A stretch of DNA of 64,000 nt, from assembly GCA_000231825.2 (NCBI GenBank), contig JH720298.1, forward strand, positions 255,489 through 319,488, given 5' to 3'. Positions 54,379 to 64,000 of this stretch are shown here, in pieces. The notes beneath the pieces are model-generated. The model had not been told where the DNA came from and did not search any database. It saw only the letters and a list, made by a program, of their open reading frames with translations. The translations under genes were made by a program, and so were the position numbers. This DNA comes from Tetrahymena elliotti 4EA (Eukaryota > Ciliophora > Oligohymenophorea > Hymenostomatida > Tetrahymenidae). Every line of letters starts with the position of its first letter. The first letter of the stretch is position 1.

Positions 54379-55573
54379 TCAAAAAAGGTATAGACGATTT
54401 TATTCTCTTATCTATCTCACTGAGACACCAATCACAATCAAATTTCTAAATAAATTGGATTAAAGTTATTCAGATTAAAAAATTGAATATTGTTTCTCAA
54501 AGTGATTTTGTATGTCTTAACAACCTATTTTTTATTTAAGTTAAATTTAAAATTTTACTATTAAATTACCTCTTAGATCTGTTGAGCTTACATTTTTTCT
54601 AAAATTATTTTAAAAATATTTTTCTGTAAGACTTACAAGCTAAAGTGCTGCTAATTAATCTTCACTTAATATCATCATAACAGCTTTTTTTAGAAAGATT
54701 ATATCCTTGTAAAATTCATAAACATTTAAATGCTGATTGACTTCGTCACTTATTCTCTCTATTGATTTATAACTGATACTTTTATTTATGGTAATGCTTG
54801 AAAGATTTTAGCGACCTATTTGAGTAGATATTTAAAAATTAAAAGTTTCAATAAAAATAATCTTACTTAAATCTGAAAAATGTATTTTATATTTACTATT
54901 TCATTTTATTGCTGATATATTCTAGGCTATTGTATTTTTTTATGGTTCAATTTTTTAATTTTCTGACTTCATTTGCTATGATTGTTTAACATTTATTCTG
55001 AGTTGCATTTATTAAGAATCACTTATTTTTGTTATCTGTTGATTTTTAGTTTCTTGTCTTTCATAGTTTTATGGTAATTACTTTTCTAACTATATTGATT
55101 AAATTGTATCTTCATTTAATTAATATTTTCTACTTGAATCTATCTAATCTAACTTCATTTTAAGAAGGAGGAAATTAAGTTTTCTTTTTTATGTTGTTGT
55201 CTTAGGTTTACATTTTGACAGTTTAAAATCGAAAATTTATTAATCTTTATCTGTTTTTTAATTAAATGGAATTTAAAAATTTAAGATTTTTGGTTTTCAT
55301 CTATTATCATAGATAAGTTATATTAAAAAGAAAATCCAAATAGATCTTGGCTAAATGGTACTTCAATTCTTGACGAAGCTCTAAAATCTAAATTTTGGCT
55401 CAATTTCATTAAGAGAATATTGATACATTAAGTATGAAAAGTAAGAAAAAAAAGCATAAACCGCAGCAATAGTAAGGGTAAGTCCTAACTTAATATGTAC
55501 CCGTTCTATACTACTAATATCCTAAATTAAAATTAAATTCAGATGAAAACAAATCAAATTTCAAAATATTCAT
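54379..55573 (-). pseudogene. Decayed two-TM family gene, relative of 56243-58419
   Basis: A start-like ATG at 55573 opens LKFDLFSSEFNFNLGYQQY, clearly parallel to LDFDLFSSEFYFKLGLKNY in the intact neighbour upstream. The frame then breaks: a shift near 55490 is needed to continue into TM1 (LTLTIAAVYAFFSYFSYLMY), and another near 55372 to reach the lumenal part (LFGFSFQYNLSMIIDE). The stretch that should encode the rest of the lumenal domain and TM2 is about 900 bp shorter than in the neighbour, and TM2 is missing. The conserved tail is still readable (FYKDIIFLKKAVMMILSEDQ, then LAALQLVSLTEKYF), but frames shift again near 54440-54400, with EIDKRIKSS in another frame. Several independent lesions make a sequencing error unlikely. 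A working shortened product cannot be ruled out. Confidence 0.7.
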
Positions 55574-56242
55574 TTTTAGTTTAAGTTCAATGCCTACTCT
55601 TTACTTACATTATTAATTCTTTTTTAATTATTAAAATAATAATACATATTATATATATAATTCACAACTTTAATACTATTGTTTATAAGAATAAATTAAC
55701 CATTGCTATTCTTATAATTCAATTTTCTAGGCTTTTTAATTCTCAAGGTTCTCATAAGAGTAATGTCTGGTTTTATGACATTGATTTATTTTATTATTTT
55801 TGTAATAAAAGCGAAATTAGATTTATTAAGTTATTACATAAATTTATATTTATTTATTTTCGTAATATTTAATAAAAGACATTGCTATTTATAACTTTTA
55901 TCATTAATTTTAAACCAAATTAATTTATAATGATTACATTAATTTTTTACTCCTTCCTTCCTTCAATTCAACATCCTCAATATCCCAACTAACATGAGTT
56001 TTTTTTAAATTCAATTATAATTTTTAATATCTTATTGTTAGTTATTAAGTTAATTAAAAACAATTCTAAAAAATAAAAACTTAATTCAAATTTAGAAATT
56101 CTCTCAGGATTATTCTTGTGTTATTATTTAATTTTATAGAGGAAAAGTAAAATAATATCATTCATTATATTAAACACATAGAGCAATATAAAGACAATAA
56201 ATTTTAAATTTATTTCAAATTCAAAGTACTTTTTTCATAATT
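55574..56242. other. Intergenic between pseudogene and intact relative
   Basis: About 0.67 kb of A+T-rich spacer between two same-strand family members. It contains a short TCCTTCCTTCC run near 55952. No gene is seen. Confidence 0.55.
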
Positions 56243-58419
56243 TCATTCATTTTTAATCACAGAAGAAATGATTCTTTTATCAATATGATTTAAATTTTTA
56301 TCATTTTAGCATCTATTAAAAAACTTTTCTAAGTAATGAGAAAGTAATTCTTCCGATTAAAGTATACAATTATGCTTTTCAAAGTGATTTAGCTTATTTT
56401 TGACTTCTAAACATTTTAAAAGGATTTTTAATATTTACTGAATAAAAATAAAGTTACTTTGATAGCTTAGTTTTAAATCATCAGAATTCAAATCTAAATC
56501 TAAAAAGTTATCTGTTAAGGTTATTATTTATAGTGCAGCTAATTAATCATGAGTTAGAAGCATAGCAACAGCTTTTTTCAAAAAAATAATATCTTTGTAA
56601 AAATTGAAAATATTTAAATTGCTGCAAGCTTGCTGTTTAATCCTATTCATATATTTAGGATCAATACCCTTTCGCTTAAACACTTATTTTGATTTCAAAA
56701 ACCTAATTTTTTTTACTTTTAATTTAAAAAATATTTTAAGAAGAAATTTTAATAGCTTTACTTCAATATAAAGACTGATTATTTTATCTATGGGCTGTCG
56801 AAAACTTTAACTTTTTAATCAATAAAATCACTCCTATTCTAATTATTTTTTCTATCAACAAATTCAATACCTTCTGTAGTATTCAATTTAACATTTCTAT
56901 CTTATTTAACATTACATTTTTTAACAAAAAACTTTGTTTTTTATTTATTTTCATCTTCTTAAAGTATTTATTTTTTTGTAATAGCATGTGATTTAGGTGT
57001 GAAAAAGTATAAATTAGAGTAATTTTAATTCAATTTTTTTTGGTTTGAATAACCATCTAACAATGAAATTTTAGATACTCTTGAACTCTATCTAGTTCTT
57101 AAACTAGGTTCATTATTAGTTTATTCCTACTCATCTACTACTGTATTCAAAATATTTTTTGGAGATAAATATTTTTAATTTTCACAGTTATTTTAGGTTT
57201 TTTCAATGTGACCTCTAAATTTAGTTTATAAATTTGGTATTTAAATGTTTTTGGGATTTTGATTTTCTTGTAGATCTTCCATAATTTCTTACTATGAACT
57301 TTAAGATTTGTGATGAATTTCATGGTTTTACTGTAATAAATTATTTTTAATTGCTAATTGTGAGAACTTATCCAAAAATAAATTTCTCAAAACCACCTTA
57401 AATAAATCTTGTTAAATTAAATTTTATGAGCAGTGCCTTCCTATAAATCTAAAGATCACTACTATAGATGCCACACTATTCACTAGTGCTAAAATTTCGG
57501 TGATCGTGGGATATTAAATATAAAATTACTATACAATTTCATCTACAACGATTGCAGTTCTAAAGTAAGGTCCAAGTCCATGACCTAAAGAAACTTATCT
57601 ATCAAAGGTTTAACTGCTAAAATCATACTAAATTGGAGATGAATAAATCTACTCCTATTGAAATAGTAAACCTGATTCGACTTTTGTTTCTTATTTTTAA
57701 GTTTTAACTGTAGTCAATGAAAATTAACTAGACAACCCATAAAGGTACATATTTCTATAGTTTGTTTGAATTTCCTTGGAAGTTGTATTGAATTACTATG
57801 CTTTTAGTCTTACATAAAAAGAAGCTTCTAGTCCATTAACTATTTTATCTATTTCATTTTATGGGGCACAATTATCAGGAATAGTTGTTTTTATACTATC
57901 TAAATCATTGCAACCATACATATTAATGTATATTTGAGACTAAACGTTATTTTGTGAATCTAAAATTAGCTAATAATCTCTAATAGGAGAGAAGTCTATA
58001 CAGTTAAACATTTTGAGAGAAGGATCCTCACAAGTTTTGAAGTCAAGATTAAATTATTTAAAGACTTAGTTTGTACCATCTTAATAATAAAATTAAACAA
58101 TATAAACAAAGTAAGTCTAATTTTACTATGCTTAAAATTAGTCAATTGTTATTGAAGAATTGTAAAAAAATATGAAACCTATTAGGTTTGACACCAAAGA
58201 TATATCAATCCTGCTGTTCATAATGAAACTTTGAGATCTAAACTTTGGATCAATTAAATTATTTGAATATTGGTATAGTAAATAGCTAAAATATAAAGTA
58301 ATAGCAAGTATGGCTATTAGGCTTAGCATAGTTCCATATAGTGTTCCTTTTTTATAGTTTTTAAGTCCTAGTTTAAAATAGAACTCAGAAGAAAATAAAT
58401 CAAAATCTAAAACACCCAT
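56243..58419 (-). CDS. Two-TM family protein, divergent member
   Basis: Exons 58419-56762 and 56702-56243 (59-bp intron, phase 2) encode 705 residues, TGA stop. The N-terminus LDFDLFSSEFYFKLG is followed by TM1 at about 32-52 (LSLIAILAITLYFSYLLY). A Cys-containing lumenal domain of about 245 residues follows, then TM2 near 303-325 (ITEILALVNSVASIVVIFRF) and a long cytosolic tail. The distal tail has NFYKDIIFLKKAVAMLLTHD and LAALQIITL, which I align with LNKAIEMVKQDLDIFNILD and DQQVLFNFF in the tandem pair at 10.9-19.2 kb. It therefore has the same architecture as that pair, with low identity, and lacks most of their introns. This is a putative membrane receptor or tether; no function is known. 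A broken copy lies directly downstream. Confidence 0.82.
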
Positions 58420-59994
58420 TTAGAGTTCTACTTTATCTTTTTATTATTAACTTTTTTTAATTAAATTTCTTTTAATTTAAGTAAGTGATTACTATTACTT
58501 TTACTGATCTTTATTTATTAATTTACTACATTTTAAATGTGTAAAATTTCTATCAGATTTTGTAAATTATGATCATTTTTATAGCTATAATCACTGTCAT
58601 CAATCTCCTTTTATTATCTAATTAAGTCATTAGGATTAGTTATTAAAATTCAATTCATTATTTATTTTTAATGTGGTAGAATAAATAAATAAAAGGAAAA
58701 AAGAAAAAAATTGATACACAACAAAACGACCAAATGAATATGTATGATTCATTTAAGATTATTATTAAAAATTTAAATATTTTATTGTTATTTCTAAAAT
58801 CTTTAAAAAAGAAGAAGTCATTTAACTAAATTATTAATTTAGATTCGTTATTATTTACTATTATTCCAGAATAAAATAATAATAGAATTTTCTTCTAGAT
58901 TTGAAATGATAAATTATGTTTTGTATTAAAGTTAAAATAATTTTAGAGTCTGCTTTAAAAAAACATTAAAATATTGATTAATGAATGAATCAGTCCAAAA
59001 AAGTTTTTACTTTAATAATAACAATTGTAGTAAAGATTTTTTAAAATTAAAAAAGATAGAAAAAAAATCATTTAATTTTCAAAGTAGTTGATTCTATCAT
59101 AAATTATGGAGGGAGGCATAGTTGAAATACTTTATCTATTGCAAATCAAATAAAAAAATAAAAAATTTTGTAATTTTTTCAGAATTTTTTAATCAATCAA
59201 CCTTAATATGCGATCTATAGAGTTAAATTGTATTTATTTTTGATATTCAGTGATACCTACCTGCTGATGTTAAATATTTTTCTAATCAGAATAAGTTTTT
59301 GATTACTTGATCAGATTCAGAAATAGATAAATATATACATTTAATGAAAAATTCAAAGTTATTCTCTCCCAGAAAAATTATTTATTAAATATATTTTCTG
59401 CTCACCAATTTATTTATGATAGAGCTTTGCATTTTATTCTCATTACTAATTTACATTTTTGGCTTAAAGTTTACTCTAGAATTACTTAAAGGCCTTCATT
59501 TAAGCCTTAAATACTGAATAAAGGATTTTCAGTGATTTTAATTCATGCATATTCTCATTTAACATAATTATCATTTTTTTAATTTTGAAGGATTTTTACA
59601 TCTTATTTGCAATTGATCTATCTTTCTATGAATTATGAAAAATTTTTTGAGCAAAGAAATAATAATTGCTCTCTTATTTTCTGATTATATTTGAGTATTG
59701 AAATTACACTTATAATAAAGTTAAATTTGATTAAATTCTTCGATTTGGCATATCTCTTAAAATTATAAACATTTGAATATAAATTATTCATCAAAATATA
59801 AGATTAAGTATACAAATTTGTAAATAATCATAAATATTAGTTTGGTTTGCGATTTGCTCACCTATTATCTTAAATCCATAATCTTATTAAATAATTAAAT
59901 ATTTCACAAAACGATTACCTTTTAATTAATAACAAGAGTACTATCAAGTATTCTAAGTACGAATAGCTCAAAATAAATAGTATATTATTAGCGC
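58420..59994. other. Divergent intergenic region, 1.6 kb
   Basis: Spacer between two genes starting away from each other, so it holds two promoters. It is A+T-rich throughout. I see no gene, repeat array or RNA-like structure. Confidence 0.55.
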
Positions 59995-60705
59995 ATGCTA
60001 TTAGCCTGTCCTTACATAGTAACTATTCCAGGTTATAACGTTATCACTAAAGAATCTAATAACTCTTCATTTGTATAGTATTGCATATTAATTGAGCATA
60101 AAATCTCTAAGAATGTAAAATCTCTCAGATTTAGATATAAAGAATTGAGAAATTTGCATGAATTAATAGCAAAAGAGTTAGAAAAATTTAGGGTATCAAT
60201 TGCTCTTCCTGAATTTCCAAGCAGAAAGGTAAATAATAAAATTTGCACTTTACAAAATTATCATAGATCTTTGCATAACAATCATGCTTTTAGTTTCATA
60301 AAACCATTTAAATAAATGGCTTCGAATAATTAATTACTGTTTTAATAAAACAAATAGATGCTTGGTAAAACAAACACAAATGAAAGTAGCATAAATCAAA
60401 GAAAAAATGAATTAGAAATATATTTAAATGAGCTGATTCATTTTACTTAAGTGCAGGCCTTGTAAACAATCAGTTAACTGCTTCCTTCATCAGTTGATGC
60501 ACTTGCAAAACTAGAAAAGCAAAACTCTTCTAAAAACAATCTAGCCTAAGTAAATCTATATAAAAATATGCATTAAACTTAAAGAATAAAATAAATAGAT
60601 TTATTTATACCATTTCATTTTAATGAGATTATGAAGTAATTACTTTCATAATTATCATTAAAACTTACTAGATATTCATCTATTAATATTATTGAAATAA
60701 TATGA
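59995..60705 (+). CDS. PX-domain protein 1
   Basis: Exons 59995-60228 and 60358-60705 (129-bp intron, phase 0) encode 193 residues. A PX (phox homology) domain fills residues about 8-110. It has the strand pattern SFVQYCILIE, the basic pocket arginine in RFRYKELRNLH, the PxxP-type loop LPEFPSRK and the closing helices RKNELEIYLNELIHFTQ with ISQLLP. PX domains bind phosphoinositides, chiefly PI3P, on endosomes. The rest is a short Lys/Gln tail. Only 36 bp separate its TGA (60703-60705) from the next PX gene, which is unusually tight; the two could be one transcript or a single gene with a missed splice, although I found no workable intron. Confidence 0.78.
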
Positions 60706-60741
60706 TCTTTTTATAAAATAAAGAAAGATGACCTTTATTTC

Positions 60742-61894
60742 ATGGATGAATCTGAATGTGTTGATAGTTATTACAACAGAGACAGTATTACTAAGGTGAA
60801 TAACAACTAGATCCAAGTAAAAATTAAATCATTTGAAAGAAAAGATGATACTATCCTATATAATGTTCATTTCTACCATATGACATCTCATTTAAAAGTA
60901 ATTAACATTTTAATCATAAACTAGAATAATTTTCAAAATCTATCTAGTCTAATTTAGATATTTGTCTAATTGATAGATTTATTTTCTTTATTTGTAAAAT
61001 TGATAACAAATTAGCAAACAAAATGTATAAAAATAATTGCTCATTAAAAATTAAAATACTAAGAAAGATCTTTTAGAAAGATAAAAAAGATAGCAGGGTA
61101 GTAATTTAATTAGTTAGCGAATTAGTAATTTAGTTAGTTAGTTAATTATTTAGATACTTTGCTTTTATTTGTTTTGTTTATCTTTAATTTGTTTAATAAT
61201 TATCAATAATCTTTACTTTTGTCTGACTGTAACCTTTTTTCAAAATTAAATGTCAGAAAAAGCTTAACTTTGTCATTTTTGATTTCTGATAAATAATATC
61301 TTTTTTTTTAATTAGTGGAAATCTTAATATCGATACAGCGAATTGAAAAATCTACATCTTGGAATTAAGTAGTGTAATCATAATAAATGTCTTCATCTTC
61401 CTGAATTTCCTGGTAGAAGTATATTCCATAGCACTAATGATAATATAGAAGAAGTGTATAAAAGGCAAATGAAGTTAGAAAAATATTTAAATGATCTACT
61501 CGAAATTGAAAATATATATCCAAACAACTAAGCTTTGAAAAACTTCATAGATGCCTCTAAAAGATAGGCATTTACAGAACAGATAACTCAATAATATTTA
61601 AAAGATAACAACATACAATACAAACAAACTTTAAACAATTTAAATACAAATTTATAGAACGGAGAAATAAGCATTCGAAAAAAACCTTCAAAATTCAAAT
61701 TTTCTTAAAATATAGATTTAGATTCATTTTTATTCTATAATCAAACAGAAAGCTCTCTTGCCAAATAATAAAAAAAAATACTTAAGCGTAAAATTAAAAA
61801 GTCTTTAAATTCTCTTTCAATTTAGCTAGTGTATGAAGATGTAGAATAAGAAAGAGAAGAAGAGGAAGAAGATTGTAGTGAAAATGAAAATTGA
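60742..61894 (+). CDS. PX-domain protein 2
   Basis: Exons 60742-60897 and 61316-61894, joined over a 418-bp intron, give 244 residues. ATG 60742 is the first Met after the in-frame TGA of the preceding gene. The PX domain covers about residues 18-125: IQVKIKSFERK, YNVHFYHMTS, then across the splice WKSQYRYSELKNLH with the pocket arginine, the loop LPEFPGRS and helices RQMKLEKYLNDLLE and ALKNFIDAS. The splice position is fixed by the domain itself. The tail is basic (KKILKRKIKKSLNSL) and ends in a strongly acidic patch (EQEREEEEEDCSENEN). Predicted role: phosphoinositide-dependent membrane recruitment in endosomal sorting. It is a paralog of the gene just upstream. The intron contains TTAG/GTTA simple repeats. 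Confidence 0.82.
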
Positions 61895-62970
61895 AAGACC
61901 TCCCAGTATATTTAAACAAAAAACCAATAGTACTTTACATAAAAGAGTTATATTATTTCAAAGATTTATCTAGAATTTATTCAACTTCAAAAAACAATAA
62001 GAAATACACATAATAAATAATCAATAAAATATAAACAAATAAAAAAATAAATCAATCAATCAATTTTAGTACTTTAAAAATTTATATTTTAAATAATAAC
62101 TTAATATATGTAAAATCATATATGTAATAATATTATCTATCTCCTTCCTTTGTTAGTTCTTAGTTTACTTATCAAAACTCTAAACTAAACAAAATCTTTT
62201 TAAATTTATTTTAAAAAAAATTTAGTCTTTAAAACAATAAAGTAAATTCTGCAAAAGATTTATTGTAATTATTTCAAATTTCAAATTAAATAAAATATTT
62301 TCATTAAAAAAAAAATAAAATTAAAGAAGCATTTTAAAAATTAAATAATAATTTAAATACACTATAATATTAACAAATTTACAGGAAATACCAAATAAGG
62401 TAATTATTTTATGAATACTAAAGAATTTTAGAAATTTACTAAATTTATTTATTCCAAAAGAGCTCAAATTATTGTTAAGCTGATGGATGTTGATAGCAAA
62501 TATACTAGTCCAGCTGACTTTAGATATTATTAAATGCACTAATTTTAGAATACTTTAACTTTGAATTCAACTCAAGTAATAATAAATCCTTGGTTTAATT
62601 AAATTTATTCTTTTAAATTTTAAAAATGAAATAAAATTTTCAAATTAGATGTAGTTTTTATTATTATTAAATAAATTCGTTTTAAGCATTAAATAAACAA
62701 ATAAATAAATATTAATTGTAGAATTAAAATACTTAAATCATTTTAATATAGATAATAAAATAGGATACACATAGCAATGGTAAGGTAATATAATTATAAA
62801 AATATCTTGATCTTATTTGTTTTATAAACTTATTTAGTTGTTAATTTAATATCATATAATCCATCAATTTGAATTTTTAATTCGAACTTTTATAATTAAT
62901 TAATTATGTTTTTTTATTTAACTTAGCAGCTGTAATATAAAAATAGATAAATATAGTAATTTGAGTTGAA
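61895..62970. other. Intergenic, 1.1 kb, no gene seen
   Basis: A+T-rich spacer between plus-strand genes, with a short AATCAATCAATCAATT run near 62050. A 72-codon minus-strand frame at 62321-62539 has no family feature. The promoter of the last gene should lie at the right end. Confidence 0.55.
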
Positions 62971-64000
62971 ATGGACTACTTCATAGATAAATATGAGCAG
63001 TTAGAATAAACAAATAGGTTGTTAGAAAATATTGAAGCCAAATTAAATTCTATGAATGTACCATAAGTAGAGAATGGTCAAAATCTTTAGAATACAAACT
63101 AGCTTTTTTAGAAGGATTTTGATCCAATCATTGACAATTATTTACTTTCAACAAATAGTAATTAGGAAAATATTTAGGAAAAAAATAGATCTAAGGAATT
63201 TCCAACCATATAAATGAGTACACAAGTTCTTTAGGATGACTTACTTATTAGTGGATATGATTAATTTAAGAGTGGATCAAATTAGTTTAATTCAGGTTTA
63301 AGCTTTGCTTAAACAAATAGTAAAGTTGGTAGCTCAAATGGCGGAGTTAGCTAATGGTAAATTTAAGATGGAAACTAAATATCTAAGACAGTTGTAAACA
63401 CATATCAAAGTACAGAAAAAATAAATAATCTTCTTTTAGGAGAGAGTGAGAGCTAGGTTATAGATAGCGATCCAAAAAGAATGAATTTCAATTCTAACTA
63501 AAAAAATAAATAATAGTTGTAACATGATTCATCTTAATCATCATCCAGAACAGGTGATATTACAGCAAAAACATAAAATTCTAACACTTTAAGTATGGTT
63601 TAGAATATTAAAAAGTTAATTATAATTCAATATTTTAAAATATTTAGGAACAAATAGATCCAAATCTTTAAATAAATCATAAGTGAATGATTCTTAGTTT
63701 GAAGATTAAATTCATACTAATAGCAGTAGAGAAACTGACAAAAGTAGTATTTAAAATATTTCAAGTAAAAGTAGTTCAAGAAACAAGATTGTAGAGTAAA
63801 AAAATAAAGCAAAGAAAATGTATATTGGAAGTGGACAAAAAGATTAGTTAATAAAGATTGAAGAAAATAACGTAGACGAGGATGAACTAGATGAGGAGAA
63901 CTCTAATTCCAGTCCATTTAGAAAATAAAAAAATAGTAAATAACTAGCTATCACATAGAATTATTCTCCAATATCTTTGGAATACACTAAATCTCTAAAT
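62971..64000 (+). CDS. Gln/Asn/Ser-rich protein, 3' partial
   Basis: ATG 62971 opens exon 62971-63592; a 55-bp intron (GT 63593, AG 63646-63647) leads to exon 63648-64000, which is still open at the right edge. The first 40 residues are predicted helical and possibly coiled coil (YEQLEQTNRLLENIEAKLN). After that the sequence is low-complexity Gln/Asn/Ser with scattered charged stretches (KIEENNVDEDELDEENSNSS). No signal peptide, TM segment or known domain is visible in the 325 residues available. The splice is supported because it is the only one I found that keeps the frame open past a TGA. Function unknown. Confidence 0.65.

Noticed and set aside
61090..61145. TTAG/GTTA repeats considered as a telomere-like or minisatellite array
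   Set aside because: They are short, irregular and inside the intron of the second PX gene; the expected Tetrahymena telomere unit would be G4T2, which is absent.
1..64000. Search for mobile elements, CRISPR arrays, operons and horizontally acquired bacterial genes
   Set aside because: No transposase, reverse transcriptase, terminal repeats or evenly spaced repeat-spacer units were seen. Base composition and code use are uniform, and all recognisable genes belong to ciliate-typical families.

Overview
The window is macronuclear-type DNA of a ciliate that reads TAA and TAG as glutamine and uses only TGA as stop (translation table 6). Under the standard code almost nothing longer than 90 codons exists. 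Under the ciliate code long reading frames open on both strands, and all 14 intact gene ends found finish at TGA. Extreme A+T, introns of about 38-420 bp with GT..AG ends (too long for Paramecium), roomy intergenic DNA and the gene families seen all point to Tetrahymena or a close hymenostome. Coordinates of exons were worked out by hand from frame and splice-site logic and, where possible, by comparing paralogs.

Layout, left to right. 1-750: 3' end of a two-TM protein gene, continued off the left edge. 1189-4209 (-) and 4630-7557 (+): two large, divergently transcribed leucine-rich-repeat genes. 8347-9263 (+): a small secreted class 3 lipase. 10947-14564 (+) and 15622-19151 (+): two tandem paralogs of the same two-TM family as the left-edge fragment, with superimposable exon structure. 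19768-27320 (-): a giant multi-TM protein with a PAS domain. 29396-31090 (-): a Gln/Asn-rich protein of unknown family. 32710-37070 (-): a secretory-pathway protein with furin/EGF-like Cys modules, each on its own phase-2 exon, and a C-terminal multi-TM block. 40062-48217 (+): a 2576-aa polycystin-1-like receptor (Cys-rich modules, REJ region, GPS motif, several TMs). 49794-53273 (+): a zinc finger, TBC-like and coiled-coil protein. 54379-55573 (-): a decayed pseudogene, next to its intact relative at 56243-58419 (-), both distant members of the two-TM family. 59995-60705 and 60742-61894 (+): two adjacent PX-domain genes. 62971-64000 (+): start of a Gln/Ser/Asn-rich gene cut by the right edge.

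The unifying theme is membrane and signalling biology: large surface or endomembrane receptors, a phosphoinositide-binding pair and a possible Rab-GAP. No operons, CRISPR arrays, mobile elements, tRNA or rRNA genes are seen. Gene-to-gene links are inferred from family membership only; neighbours in a ciliate macronucleus are not normally co-transcribed. The most unusual items are the expanding and decaying two-TM family (five members here), the module-per-exon Cys-rich gene, the REJ/GPS receptor that stops short of a polycystin channel, the PAS giant with three in-frame stop-free introns, and a GC-rich palindrome/hairpin cluster in the 3-kb gap at 37.1-40.1 kb.
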